In this document: piece after piece, positions 8,554 to 19,104 of the stretch
Layout: each line of letters opens with the position of its first letter
Position numbering within the stretch: position 1 is the first letter of the stretch
From: Gracilariopsis chorda
Lineage: Eukaryota; Rhodophyta; Florideophyceae; Gracilariales; Gracilariaceae
DNA length: 64,000 nt
Assembly (NCBI GenBank): GCA_003194525.1
Contig: NBIV01000124.1
Location: 124,001-188,000, forward strand
Direction of reading: 5' to 3'
The notes under the pieces: generated by a model
Database searches by the model: none
What the model was told of the DNA's origin: nothing
What the model saw: the letters and a program-made list of their open reading frames with translations, nothing else
Position numbers and translations under genes: made by a program

Positions 8554-11500
8554 ATGCCCAACGCAACGCCCCCGACGGATCAGTCCCACATGCACACCAC
8601 CATCACCCGCCTGCAAACCGAACTCGCCCGTCGAAAACGCACCCTCGAGAAAACGCTCCGCAACGAAACCCAGTTGGAGCAGCTGCTCCTCACCTCGGAG
8701 CGCGACATCGAATCCCTGCGTCAACAGCTGCAACACCAAAAAGAACACGCCCAAAACCAAAACCATGAAAAGGACCACCTCTTCAAACACGCTCATCACC
8801 AACTCACTCAGTGCCACCAACAACTGGGAGAGTATCAATCCTGTCTCAATCACCCCACTGAACAGGGTAAGGATGATTGCAAACGCTTTCAGCCAATTCT
8901 TGAACACAAGGATCGAATCCATCAACACAGTACTACACACCTCCAAAACTCTCTCAATCAACGAGATCATCAGATGCAGCAACTCGTTCAAGACGTTACA
9001 AACCTTTCGAAACAGTCTCATCAACTTCATCAACGTTGTCAACAACAGAAGGAGCATCACCGCCAACTGGAACAACAACGTGATTCATTTAAGCACCAAG
9101 CCCAACGCCTGCAAGCTCAGCTCACCGATTTACACCACCACTCGCACCGTCTGCGTTCCCAGCTTTCTCAAATGCCTGATCCAGATACTCACCGTCAGGT
9201 ACAATCCCAACTCGAACACCTTCGCAAACAATTCAATAATGTGCAAACGCAGTTGCACGACTCTCGTCAACAGGCGAATGTGTTTAAACACCAGTGTGCT
9301 GTGCATGAGAACACTATTGTCGATACCAATTCTCAACTTCACACTGTCAAACAACAGCTTTCCGAAGCTCGTCAACGACTGCAATCCCAGTCGTCTCAAT
9401 TTGATGCTGCGCTTGATCAAGCTCGTATTGCCAATGAACAACTACAAGCAAACCTTCAGCAAGTTGAGAAGCTGTTGCAAGAAAGACCTACGGAGGAGCA
9501 ATATCACAAATTGCAATCTACAGTCGCCGAGAAGGAGCACATTATCACTCTAAAGCATTCTCTCCTGCAGGCTGCAGACCACCAGGCGTCTCAAACCCAA
9601 CAGCGCACTGCTGCTCGCGTTTCCGAGCTGCATTCCCATCTTCAGGATGCTCGCACCGCCAGTGAGGAGCTGAAGACAAATGTCCAACAACTTCAACACC
9701 AACTGGAGCAACGGCCCACGGAAGAGCAATATCGAACCTTGCAATCCAATCTGGCAGAAAAGGAGCGGATCATCTCGCAGAACGATGCAAATTTACAGGA
9801 TGCAAACCAAAAGGCGTCTCAAGCTCAGCAACGTGCTCATGCTCGCGTCTCCGAACTGGAGCTTCATCTTCAAGATGCTCGGACTGCCACTGATCAACTA
9901 AAGACAAGTGTCCAACAACTTGAAAACCAGCTGGAGCAACGACCCACCGAAGAGCAATATCAAACCTTGCAATCCAGTGTGGTACAAAAGGAGCGCATCA
10001 TCTCCGAAAAGGATGCCCTTTTACAAGCTGCAAAGGAGAGTTTGTCTGAAGATCAACAACGAGCTGCGGCCCGAGTTTCCGAGCTCGACTCCCAATTTCG
10101 CGATGCTCGTACTGCACACAGTGAGCTAGCAGCAAACCTTCAACAACTTCAGCAGCAACTACAGGAAAGGCCCACTGAAGAACAGTACCAAGCCTTGCAA
10201 TCCGCCGTCGCAGAAAAGGAGCAAATCATCGCCAAGAAACAGTCTCTGCTGCATGACGCAAATCAGCAATTGTCCGAAGCCCAGCAGCGTCTGACCTCCC
10301 AGGCTTCTGAATTCCAAGTTGAAATCAGCAACGCTCGTGATGCCAACAAAGATCTTGAAGCAACCCTTCAAGGCGTTCAGGACGAACTGGCAAAACGCCC
10401 AACGGAGGAAAGCTACCAAGAGATTCAATCGAACCTCAAGGAACATGAGGAGCTCATTTCGCAGAAGGACTCTCTTTTGCAATCCACCTCACAACAGCTT
10501 TCGGAAACAGTGGAGCGTGCGGACGCTCTCAAATCGGAATTTGAATCCCGTCTAAATGATGCTCGGGCTACCAATGATGAGCTCAGAACAAATCTTGAAG
10601 AAACCGAAAGCAAATTGAAGGCGCGTCCTACTACACAAGAGCTACAGGAGTTGAAGAACAATCTGGAAGACAACGCCTCTGCTCTAACTAAGCTCCAAGA
10701 GGAGAGAGATTCTCTACAGAATGACTTAGACCAGCTCAAGGAGACTTGTGAGAAGCAACGTGTTGAAATTGAAGAAAAGACAAACCTCTTGGTCGATGCC
10801 AAGAATCAGTTGGTGGAATGTGGCGAGCACATTAACGCTTCGGAAGCCCGCTTGAAAGAAGAAATATCTCGTTTCAATGCAATGTTTGAAGAGAAGGATG
10901 GCGTGATTGCTGACATGGAGTCAAAGCTTTCAGAGTGTAAGCAAGAGGCTACAACGTCTACGCACTCTTTAGAACAAGAACGCCAACGACTAGAAAAGTC
11001 ACTGGAGGAAACACGCAAGAAGGCTTCTGAGGAACTAGGAAAGGTTTGTGAGTCTCACCAAGTTCTAGCTGCTGAACATGCGGATCTACAAAAACAATTC
11101 CATGAGCTCTCACTGGAGCGTGAAATGCTGAAGAAGCAATTGGCAATATCCGATAGCACGATCTCTTCAAAGCAATCTGTGCTTGAATCATTAAAAACGG
11201 AGGAGCAAGGCCTTTCACAAAAATTGAACAAGCTTGTTAGGGACAATTCTTCGCTTCAAAAGATGCTTCAGAAATCGGACAGTTTGGTGGCTGAAGCAAA
11301 GGAGGCAAGTGAGAAAGTTGTTCATGTTCAAGCGCTTGAATACACCAAGGAAAAGTCAGCACTCCAGGCCCAGCTTGCATTGTCAAAATCTCAGGAGGAC
11401 ATTTCTATCGAGTGTTTGCGACGTATTGTGAAGAGACTGAACCACATTCTGACACTCGCCCATGATCGAGAAAATATTGGAGCTGTCGAGATTAATGAAG

Positions 11501-14313
11501 AAACATCTACAAATCAGTTGCAGGCTGCTGCGAATGCAGCTGTAGTTGCAATTGAGGAGGATTTGCAGGTCGGCATCCATCTTCATTCAGAGGTGCAAGT
11601 CCTTGAGGCCCGTGAAGAGGCCCTGAGGAAGAGAATCGAGTCTCTGGAAGATGAGAACACTACTTTGATTACAACCGTCCACGAAGCTCAAGCTGAAGCT
11701 ATTAAGAAGAACTCCCACATCGAGGCGTTAACCAACAAACATAATGAAATGGGGAAAATTGCAGCGACGTACAAGCAAATCGCTGAAGAGTCTGAGAAGC
11801 GTTTGCAGGATCAAGAAGATGCAGCCGAAGTTACCATTTCGGCGGTGTCGGAGGAGCTAGGAAGAGTTGAGCGTGAATATAAACGTTTGCAGGCTGCCAA
11901 GACCGACGCCGACCATCAGCTACAAGATCTTTCTAGGCGTCTGGCAGCTAAGGCAAACGTAGAAGCGCAACTCGACGAAATTCAGAAGGCACACGCAGAA
12001 AGGACGAAGGATGTGTCGGTGCAAATTAAACGGCTTGAGGAAGAGAAGAAAATACTTGAAGCGAAGCTCACGAGCACATCGTCTTCCGTTTCAAGTACTG
12101 AGATAGCTCTAGAAGAAATGAGACAAAGCCTGCTGACTATAACCAACGAACGCGATCAGTTGGAGATGGAGCGCAAGAAGTTGGATTCCGAACGGCATAG
12201 CCTTGAAGAAAGGAACAAGGAGATGGTGGCGGAATGTGACAAGATCAAGTCTGAAGTTGAACGCCTATCTGCAGCTCTGAAAGAGAAAGCTAGCATTGAG
12301 GTTCTGTATAGTTCTGCAAATGAAAATCACAAGCAAGAACTCAGTGCAATGGATAATAAGCTGAGAGAACTGGTGGAAACGAAGAGTAACCTACAGCAGC
12401 AACTTGTAGTTTCTTCAAATGACTTGAAACTGGCGCGGGAAGCGCTTGAAACATGTGAAGAGAAGTTGAGAAGCGCGGATCAGAGATGCTCAGATTTGAC
12501 AACAGAGCGTGGCAGGGCGACTGCTGACATTCTGCAACTCAAAGACGCAGTTCGTTTGGCATCTGAGCAGAAAGCATCACTTCAAGAGTCGATACCCAAA
12601 CTGGAACATGAGCTCGAAAGCCTTCGGGCTTCTAACGCGTCGTACATAGCAGCTGATGCTTCACTCAGAGAGAATGTCGTGTCAAGGCAAAAGGAACTCG
12701 ATGAATCCTTCTCTAAGCAGTCAGATTTATCGAAGAAAATTGCAAGCCTAGAAGAAGACATTCAGAACAGTGCCATACTTTTCGAAGAGCAGAAGGATAG
12801 TCTAATCGTCAAACTGGACCAGGAAAAGAAGTCTGAATTAGCTAAGCTCCAAAATGACTTCAAGGCCCGTTTCAGGGAAGCGTCGGAGCGTGCAGAGCAA
12901 ACCATTAACAATCTCAGTTCTGAAGTTACTTCACTTGAAGCTAAGTTGAGGGATAGTTCAATAGAACTGGAGAGCAGGGGTGATGATCTGCGCGGTCAGT
13001 TGGAGGCCAAAGAGTCAGAGCTGGCCGAAATGCGGAGGAAGCTCCAAGCTGCTACGGAGGCTCATCAAGTCTCTCAGAGCAAAAGAGAGGAACTCGAAGC
13101 TGAACTGGAAGAGAATCGTTGTGTTCTCAAGGAAAACCAAGTCCGTGTTGAAGAGCTTATTGCAACCCAGAGAGAAAAGGAAGAAGAAATCAGACGGTTC
13201 ACTGAGAAGTACGAACGAGCAGCAACGGCTATTCACGTACTGGAGTCCAGAGTTTCAGATTCTGAGACCACTAATGCTCAAGTGGAAGCCGATCTCAGAA
13301 AGAATTTGTTGGATTTGTCTGAGAAACTGCAGAGTACCAAAACGGAACGGGCTGAACTTGAGCGGTGTCTACAAGACAAAGAAGAACTCTCAACCAAGCG
13401 GCTCACCGAGATTGAAAGGCTAACGTCCACTGTTATTCCTAGACTAAAAGAAGAGGCAGATACCCAACAACAGGAGACGGAGCGGCTCGCCGGCATCCTG
13501 GATGCCAAGAATCAGGAATGGAAGACCCTGAATTCCACGCTGTCTCATGAAAACATGGCTATTTCCTGCGAGCTTGATGACGCGAAGCGTAAGCTCCGCC
13601 TTAGCGAGGAGGCCATACTGCGCAAGGAAAGTGTTATTGAAGATTTGAAGAAGGACATCAGCGAGAAGGACAAGGAACTGGAAGCGCTCGAAGGAACGCA
13701 ACCGAGAAAAGATGAAATGCTTCGTAAAGCAAGTGAACATGCGGCACGTTTGCAAAGAGAGGTTGATCTCCATCGCGAATGGAAGGAAGAAGAAACTCGC
13801 CGTTCAACAGAAGTGGCAGAACGTTTGCACCGAGAGATTGACATCCATCAACAACGGATTGCCAGCTTTGAAAGAGAGCTTGGAAACAAGGAAGCTGAAT
13901 ATGCGAATGTCGAAGCGCAATTCCAAAAGTCGAATGAGAAATGCATAAACCTTGAGAAGGAAATGGAGAAACTATCGCTGTCCATGTCCGATCTAAAGGA
14001 GAAGAGTGAAGAAGTAACCGAGCTACAAAGAGTGTATGGCAAGCTAACGAGGAAGGTGAAGAACCTGCAACGAAAGGCACATCGAGCTGAGTTGAGTCTG
14101 CGGCATGAAAGAAAGAAACATGCCGCTGTAACCAAGAAATATGAGTTAGAGTCCAAGCGCCAGGTCTCACCTAGCACAAAGGGGCTTTCACCTGCAATGA
14201 AGAGAGCACGGGCGCAAAGCCTTCGACCTCCACTATCACCTCGAGATGCAAACGCAAGACCACCTTTGATGCCAAAGCTGCAGAACGCGCGAAGAAGCCT
14301 GGACTTTGGTTAA
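8554..14313 (+). CDS. Giant coiled-coil protein, 1919 residues, unknown function
   Basis: One uninterrupted frame encodes a protein that is almost entirely heptad-rich helix, dominated by Glu, Gln, Lys and Leu. The start is the ATG at 8554 (CCACCATGC context). The frame is open further upstream but without another ATG. Residues of about 310-700 contain a 76-residue repeat opening with RPTEEQY, listed separately. The last 80 residues are a basic, Ser/Pro-rich tail (SPSTKGLSPAMKRARAQS) with SP sites that could be phosphorylated. There is no motor head, ATPase or zinc finger, so it is not a kinesin, myosin or SMC protein. The N-terminal third uses many CAA/CAC codons and resembles a recently expanded repeat, while the later part is ordinary coding sequence. 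Golgin-, centrosome- or nuclear-envelope-type scaffolds have this form, but nothing decides between them. Confidence 0.9.
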   Translation: MPNATPPTDQSHMHTTITRLQTELARRKRTLEKTLRNETQLEQLLLTSERDIESLRQQLQHQKEHAQNQNHEKDHLFKHAHHQLTQCHQQLGEYQSCLNHPTEQGKDDCKRFQPILEHKDRIHQHSTTHLQNSLNQRDHQMQQLVQDVTNLSKQSHQLHQRCQQQKEHHRQLEQQRDSFKHQAQRLQAQLTDLHHHSHRLRSQLSQMPDPDTHRQVQSQLEHLRKQFNNVQTQLHDSRQQANVFKHQCAVHENTIVDTNSQLHTVKQQLSEARQRLQSQSSQFDAALDQARIANEQLQANLQQVEKLLQERPTEEQYHKLQSTVAEKEHIITLKHSLLQAADHQASQTQQRTAARVSELHSHLQDARTASEELKTNVQQLQHQLEQRPTEEQYRTLQSNLAEKERIISQNDANLQDANQKASQAQQRAHARVSELELHLQDARTATDQLKTSVQQLENQLEQRPTEEQYQTLQSSVVQKERIISEKDALLQAAKESLSEDQQRAAARVSELDSQFRDARTAHSELAANLQQLQQQLQERPTEEQYQALQSAVAEKEQIIAKKQSLLHDANQQLSEAQQRLTSQASEFQVEISNARDANKDLEATLQGVQDELAKRPTEESYQEIQSNLKEHEELISQKDSLLQSTSQQLSETVERADALKSEFESRLNDARATNDELRTNLEETESKLKARPTTQELQELKNNLEDNASALTKLQEERDSLQNDLDQLKETCEKQRVEIEEKTNLLVDAKNQLVECGEHINASEARLKEEISRFNAMFEEKDGVIADMESKLSECKQEATTSTHSLEQERQRLEKSLEETRKKASEELGKVCESHQVLAAEHADLQKQFHELSLEREMLKKQLAISDSTISSKQSVLESLKTEEQGLSQKLNKLVRDNSSLQKMLQKSDSLVAEAKEASEKVVHVQALEYTKEKSALQAQLALSKSQEDISIECLRRIVKRLNHILTLAHDRENIGAVEINEETSTNQLQAAANAAVVAIEEDLQVGIHLHSEVQVLEAREEALRKRIESLEDENTTLITTVHEAQAEAIKKNSHIEALTNKHNEMGKIAATYKQIAEESEKRLQDQEDAAEVTISAVSEELGRVEREYKRLQAAKTDADHQLQDLSRRLAAKANVEAQLDEIQKAHAERTKDVSVQIKRLEEEKKILEAKLTSTSSSVSSTEIALEEMRQSLLTITNERDQLEMERKKLDSERHSLEERNKEMVAECDKIKSEVERLSAALKEKASIEVLYSSANENHKQELSAMDNKLRELVETKSNLQQQLVVSSNDLKLAREALETCEEKLRSADQRCSDLTTERGRATADILQLKDAVRLASEQKASLQESIPKLEHELESLRASNASYIAADASLRENVVSRQKELDESFSKQSDLSKKIASLEEDIQNSAILFEEQKDSLIVKLDQEKKSELAKLQNDFKARFREASERAEQTINNLSSEVTSLEAKLRDSSIELESRGDDLRGQLEAKESELAEMRRKLQAATEAHQVSQSKREELEAELEENRCVLKENQVRVEELIATQREKEEEIRRFTEKYERAATAIHVLESRVSDSETTNAQVEADLRKNLLDLSEKLQSTKTERAELERCLQDKEELSTKRLTEIERLTSTVIPRLKEEADTQQQETERLAGILDAKNQEWKTLNSTLSHENMAISCELDDAKRKLRLSEEAILRKESVIEDLKKDISEKDKELEALEGTQPRKDEMLRKASEHAARLQREVDLHREWKEEETRRSTEVAERLHREIDIHQQRIASFERELGNKEAEYANVEAQFQKSNEKCINLEKEMEKLSLSMSDLKEKSEEVTELQRVYGKLTRKVKNLQRKAHRAELSLRHERKKHAAVTKKYELESKRQVSPSTKGLSPAMKRARAQSLRPPLSPRDANARPPLMPKLQNARRSLDFG
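9486..10641 (+). repeat. 228-base (76-codon) tandem repeat within the coiled-coil gene
   Basis: The unit begins with RPTEEQY at about 9486, 9714, 9942, 10170 and 10398, exactly 228 bases apart, with a decayed sixth start (RPTTQEL) near 10626. Units share EKExII, QQR...RVSEL and DART/DAR blocks, and copies have diverged in between. The exact spacing with no indels shows that the repeat is kept in frame and in coiled-coil register. Confidence 0.88.
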
Positions 14314-15892
14314 CTCTGAAGCGTTGGGGGAAGGGGGGGTATCATCTTAGGTCTGGCTAGGCCTCCGTTGTTCTATCTATTAGTCTAGAGGAATATGACC
14401 AGGAAATGTCTGTCAAGCCATTTTTCTGCACTTCACAAGGATGTTGAAAATGAATGCTCCATCCTATGCTATGGGACCCATAGCATACATTCAACTGCAC
14501 TAGGCTCTTCAAGACCTCGGAGGATCTTCACTCCAGATGAACATATGTACATTTAGATTCTTTTGTCGTTTCAGTTTTCTGAGTAGTTGTTTTCGTTACT
14601 TCTAGCATATACATCTTGGAATTAGGCGAACTCTGTGTGCCGAGCTGTTGTAGTAATGGCTAGTTTCTGGTAGAATCTTGTTGCTATTGTTTGTGGATGT
14701 ACGAAGGCCAATTTCGACCTCGACGTACTAGTTTGTACTACCAACTCTGTAAGAACGTAGTCTCCGCCGCGAAGGCCAAGTTCTCAATGCAGGCTTGGTT
14801 GCGGATCCATTTTGCTTCGCCCTGGTTCGCATCAGCACGAAGTTCGATACACCGTGGCGGGTGGATTAGTGCATTGTACCCAAAGCGAGTCCACTGGCGG
14901 TTCCCGCGAGATCCCTTATAGTGGTACTTATCCAGCAAATTTTACTCAACACCTCAGCTCTAGAGATGAGCTACGACAGCTTCATCTTGAGCCCATCTCC
15001 CTTGTCATAGTTGGATGGAATCTTGTCTGACCCAGTTCGCTCCCCCAAGTCTGCAGGAGAAAGAGAGTCCGCGCAGCACGATGGGTTAATATGGCAGAAA
15101 GCTGGTGTATCTTAAGTGATCCGTCACAACAGCAAAAATGCAACTCGGAATGGCATAATCGCTGGGACGGAATTTCTATGCAACTAACTCTGGTCTTCCG
15201 GAACACGTTACGCTTGTGGTCAAACCCAGCACTGCTTACTTCTCACTTGGTTCATATTCTTTTTTGTAAGAAAAAACCAAGCCTATCTGCCGCAACTACG
15301 TTCCCGCATAGTCTTCCCCATCCATCGCACCGCTTATAAATTTCTGGACCTCCGAAAGGGGAAAACGAAGAAACGAACGACTAAAATGTATTCGCACACT
15401 AGGCTTCCCTTGCATATGTACTGGCGTGCAACACGGGAAACCAGTCACATGAATCCAGAAATGTACAATGCGGTACTCATATATATGGCTTGTGAAACGA
15501 AATAAAGGGTTCTGCTACGCGTTCTTTGAGAGAGACGTTTTCGTCGTAAGAGAGAGAGACGTTTTTCTTCGTGCCTGTCTCTCACAATCCCCACTTGATG
15601 TGAGGATGTACAGTATCTACGGAATCTGTAACGTGGGCTGGAGCCAGCTGTCATCGATGGAACATTCGACGATGAATCTGCAATAAAATCAAAACGGTCC
15701 AATCTCAACTGAAAAATATCTGGAATCATCGGGGCCGGCCCGTGTGGCATAACAGTCTTGGGCGCCCAAGACTGGGATCCACGGAAAAAGGGTTTACCAA
15801 AACTCGTAGTCCTACAAGAGTCCCGAGTGAAGGTCTTCTCTGCATCGCGTTTTCTGCCTAGGAGTACTTCTGTGCCAAACTCATTGCCTGTC
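14314..15892. other. Intergenic, no gene seen
   Basis: Nothing here reads as a protein with a coherent composition. The frame of the following Hip-thioredoxin gene stays open back to about 15758 but without an ATG before 15893, so part of this may be its 5' UTR. An inverted repeat around GCTATGGG/CCCATAGC lies at about 14468-14484. Confidence 0.45.
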
Positions 15893-17515
15893 ATGGATGA
15901 TTCATCGATCCAAGGTGCAGAGCGTCTGATCGCTCACCTTCGGCAGAATCCATCGGAGATTCACGACAGCCGTCTTACTTTCTTGCGCTCATATCTAGCT
16001 TCGTTGAACGCGGAGATGCCTGCTGTACAGAGTGGTCCAGTGCGCTCTGTCGACAGCTTGGAATCATGGAAAAAGCTTCTCGACGAGGCCGGAAGTACCC
16101 CGGTGGTGGTAGATGCCTTCGCTACTTGGTGTGGACCCTGCAAGGCCATTGCGCCTTTGTACGAGAAGTTTGCAGTGGAGTATAAAGGTCGCGTCATATT
16201 TTCCAGATATGATGTGGACAAGGCTACAGATCTGGCTGCGGAGATGAACGTATCCGCGATGCCAACTTTCCGATTGTTCAAAGATGGCAAGGAGATTGGC
16301 TCTCTTGTGGGTGCTGATCCAAACAAACTGGAAGATATGATCAAAAAAGCAGCGGAAGATCGTACTGATACAAATGGTGGAATGAAAGAAGAACACGTGC
16401 ATGAAGAGAAGATGGAAGACGCTCAACAGGAGGAAGAGAAGGAGGACGAGGACGAGGACGAGGACGAAAAGAAGGCAATAGAAGAGGAACATGCATTAGT
16501 CGAAGAGTTTAACAGGGATGCAGGAGTACTAGCAATGGAGGATCGCGACACAAACCCATCGGAATTGCCTGTTGGTGACATGCACGCAAAACTATCTGAA
16601 GCTGACATTGATCGTATGATATCTTTGAAACAGGAAGCTTCACAGTATGCCGCTTCAGAGGAATGGGAGGCAGCTTTAGAGAAGTACAACGAATTGATGG
16701 GCTTATCACCGTCCACTCTTTCACTTGCGAAGAGAGCCGATGTTTTGTTGCATCTAAAGCGTCCGTGTGCGGCAATCCGAGACTGTGAGACGGCACTTGC
16801 AGAGAACGACAGCTCCGCAAAAGCGCTGAAGACTAGAGGTAAAGCGTATGCAATGATAGGAGAATGGGAAAAGGCTGCGAAAGATTTGCAGAAGGGCAAC
16901 GCACTGGACTTTGATGAAGAAGCGGGACGGGCCGAAACTGAAGTGGAAATGAGATGGAATCAGATTCGCGAGCTGAGGCTGAAGCGAGATGCCAAGAGGA
17001 GAGAGAAGGCTGTGGAAAAGGAGAAGAAGGAGCGGGAGAGAAGAAGGAGGGAAGCTGTAAAGCGTTATGAAGAGGAAAAGGCAAGGGAGGAGAAACCAAG
17101 GGAGGCAAACTTTAAGGAGCAGGATAGCACTGGTAGTACACCTAACTTGGATACGCTTCTGGGCAGTCTGAATCTGCCTGCTGACGTGAAGGAAAAGGTG
17201 AAGCGACCAGAGGTGAGAGCAAAACTAATGAAGGTCTTCCAAGAGATGCAGAGTTCAACTCCGGACAAGGCCATGTCCAGCATTCTGAAGTATATTGGAG
17301 ATCCGGACGTGGGTCCTATTGTACAGGCTGCTATGTCTAGCATGATGGGTGGTGCTGGCGCCGCACCTCATCCTTCTGCTCAGGCCAGTGCTACGGCGGG
17401 TGCAAATGCTGATGGAACTGCTGAGACTACTGCTGATGCTGGTACTACTACAAATGACAGCGGTCTTGGAGGTATGGGTGGCTTCTCCACCAATCTTGCA
17501 GACGAGGTTGATTAA
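15893..17515 (+). CDS. Hsp70-interacting protein (Hip/ST13-type) with inserted thioredoxin domain
   Basis: From the ATG at 15893 the protein has 540 residues. Residues 1-45 match the Hip dimerisation domain (LIAHLRQNPSEIHD...LRSYLASL). A complete thioredoxin fold follows with the active site WCGPC at 79-83 and the cis-proline motif MPTFRLFKDG. Then come a highly acidic linker, TPR repeats (YAASEEWEAALEKYNELMGL; AIRDCETALAEN; KALKTRGKAYAMIGEWEKA), a charged helix, and a C-terminal STI1/DP-like domain with a Gly/Ala-rich end. Plant TDX/HIP2 proteins also combine Hip, TPR and thioredoxin, but there the thioredoxin is at the C-terminus. The likely role is a redox-active Hsp70 co-chaperone in the cytosol. 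The frame is open upstream to 15758 without an ATG. No intron is needed. Confidence 0.88.
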   Translation: MDDSSIQGAERLIAHLRQNPSEIHDSRLTFLRSYLASLNAEMPAVQSGPVRSVDSLESWKKLLDEAGSTPVVVDAFATWCGPCKAIAPLYEKFAVEYKGRVIFSRYDVDKATDLAAEMNVSAMPTFRLFKDGKEIGSLVGADPNKLEDMIKKAAEDRTDTNGGMKEEHVHEEKMEDAQQEEEKEDEDEDEDEKKAIEEEHALVEEFNRDAGVLAMEDRDTNPSELPVGDMHAKLSEADIDRMISLKQEASQYAASEEWEAALEKYNELMGLSPSTLSLAKRADVLLHLKRPCAAIRDCETALAENDSSAKALKTRGKAYAMIGEWEKAAKDLQKGNALDFDEEAGRAETEVEMRWNQIRELRLKRDAKRREKAVEKEKKERERRRREAVKRYEEEKAREEKPREANFKEQDSTGSTPNLDTLLGSLNLPADVKEKVKRPEVRAKLMKVFQEMQSSTPDKAMSSILKYIGDPDVGPIVQAAMSSMMGGAGAAPHPSAQASATAGANADGTAETTADAGTTTNDSGLGGMGGFSTNLADEVD

Positions 17516-17889
17516 GACTTTGGGTGAAGAATCAGTTGGACGTAGACTTAGCATGGACCCAGAGCTGAACTAGTAACGCTTGTGTGTGTGCATCAATCAA
17601 CCCTGATGTAAACCAAACGTCTTCAGGCATTGTTCAGCCCAAACTCCACCTTTCGCATTTCCCAAAGAAAAAGTCTGTGCACTCGTGACTTTAGTGCTGA
17701 GACAAGACTGGGCCAAGCAACGCCATGCTAGGTTTAAGGATACTTTTAGGTAAATGAAGCTTTTGGACGTCATACCTGTCACATCTCTCGTGTGCTTGAT
17801 TGAGCGACGAGAGCATCCAGATTGAAAAGATTGCTTGTTGCTGTGTGGACATCGTCCGTGGAACGCGAGGTGGTGGAGCATCGTTTCCT
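17516..17889. other. Intergenic, no gene seen
   Basis: This covers the 3' flank of the Hip-thioredoxin gene and of the possible minus-strand frame that ends at 17890. Short minus-strand open frames here are not convincing. Confidence 0.4.
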
Positions 17890-18306
17890 TCACGGTTGCG
17901 CAAGTAGTTTGGCATGTGCTTTAGCTTGTTTCGGCGTTCTTGTTGTATGCGAGAAGAAGCGTGAAAAAGTTTCTAAGATATCCAGAAAGTTACTCAGCCA
18001 CACCTGATCGGTGAGAACCGGAAGATGTGACCGAGACGGAACACAACTTGAAAGAGACGGACAACGATTGTTACGATCCCAGTTTGATGGCGAGAGCAGA
18101 TTGTTTTCCTGCCAAACATCATGATTGATTAGTGGTTCTTCCGATTGCAATGAGTAGAAAGCCAGGATCATGTACCAAGAATTTTGCCTTCGCTCGCGCA
18201 GGTTGCTGAACGCGATAGATATATCCGCGGCAATATCATATTCGGCTTGTTCGAGAGTGTTTTGCATAGAAGGGCGGGAGTAGACAGGTTGTCGATGAGT
18301 GCGCAT
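17890..18306 (-). CDS. Hypothetical protein, 138 residues, possibly an exon
   Basis: A minus-strand frame starting at an ATG (MRTHRQPVYSRPSMQNTL) has a protein-like composition (WYMILAFYSLQSEEPLINHD; FLDILETFSRFF) and no low complexity. A GT (GTGAAG) lies at its stop, so it could be one exon of a larger spliced gene. I do not recognise it. The region from 18307 to 18900 holds further short minus-strand frames that I could not assemble. Confidence 0.3.
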   Translation of the reverse strand: MRTHRQPVYSRPSMQNTLEQAEYDIAADISIAFSNLRERRQNSWYMILAFYSLQSEEPLINHDVWQENNLLSPSNWDRNNRCPSLSSCVPSRSHLPVLTDQVWLSNFLDILETFSRFFSHTTRTPKQAKAHAKLLAQP

Positions 18307-19104
18307 GCAGATTCGATATCATTGACTTTTAAGTGATGACGCCGTCTCGGAAAAGTAATTACGGATAACCATATTTCCACTACCGTAACTGCTTGCAGTG
18401 CAGTCTTTGTCACGACTAAAGATAAACTGTCTCGTTCCTGATGTGTGACCTATGGAGCAGAAGAACTTGCTGACACAGTTTGATTCAACGGGCGGGTGTT
18501 CAAGGGCTCGTCGGGAAGACGGCCCACCTATCTCGGTTACGAAGGCGCTGGTGTGATAGCTTATCGGCTTCGTATATCTCTTGTTTCGAACATGAATCTG
18601 TTTTGCGCCAGCTGGCAGACGGAACAACGTCCGGCGGTCGCTGGGCGAAGAGGAGCAAGCCAGTCAACCTGTAGTTGACGCGACATAGCCGAAGATCACA
18701 AGTGCCAAGCGTTCTTGCCGGAGAAGACAAACAACAAATGTATGGCTCCCTTTATATCCTTGGGAGTGTGCTGACCATCGAGTGCAAATTCCGAACCCTC
18801 TCAGCTGGTCAAAATATGATGCGTTTTGAAGCTAGCAAATGTGTCTAGAGCTTACCCTCGTCCCGTACAGGTAGAAATCTCTTAACATGAGCACGCTCCA
18901 CGTTTCAGATCGCGATCGGACATTGCACCAAACTCTCGTCGAGACCGGTTGAGACATCCATCCACCGTTGGTATCCCTAGGTTACCGTTGGTACCGTCGG
19001 CAAGAACAAAGCTAGCTACTACCTTTGGTACATCTGCCGGCATTTGCTTCGTAGAGCTCTTCCTTCAGCGAGTTTGGCCCACGAGTTGTCATCTGCGCCG
19101 TACC
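18307..19104. other. Intergenic, upstream of the sterol isomerase gene
   Basis: No assembled gene is visible. The last 150 bases contain the ACCGTTGGTA pair listed separately. The ERG2 frame is open back to 18949 without another credible ATG. Confidence 0.4.
18964..18993. promoter_or_regulatory. Two ACCGTTGGTA motifs 20 bases apart, upstream of ERG2
   Basis: ACCGTTGGTA occurs at 18964-18973 and 18984-18993, about 110-140 bases before the ERG2 start. It is the reverse complement of TACCAACGGT, the unit repeated four times at 4128-4163. The palindromic GGTACC next to it and the Myb-type core CCAACGG suggest a transcription-factor site. That is inference. Confidence 0.4.

Noticed and set aside
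15445..15894. 149-residue minus-strand frame
   Set aside because: It overlaps the 5' end of the Hip-thioredoxin gene and has no coherent composition.
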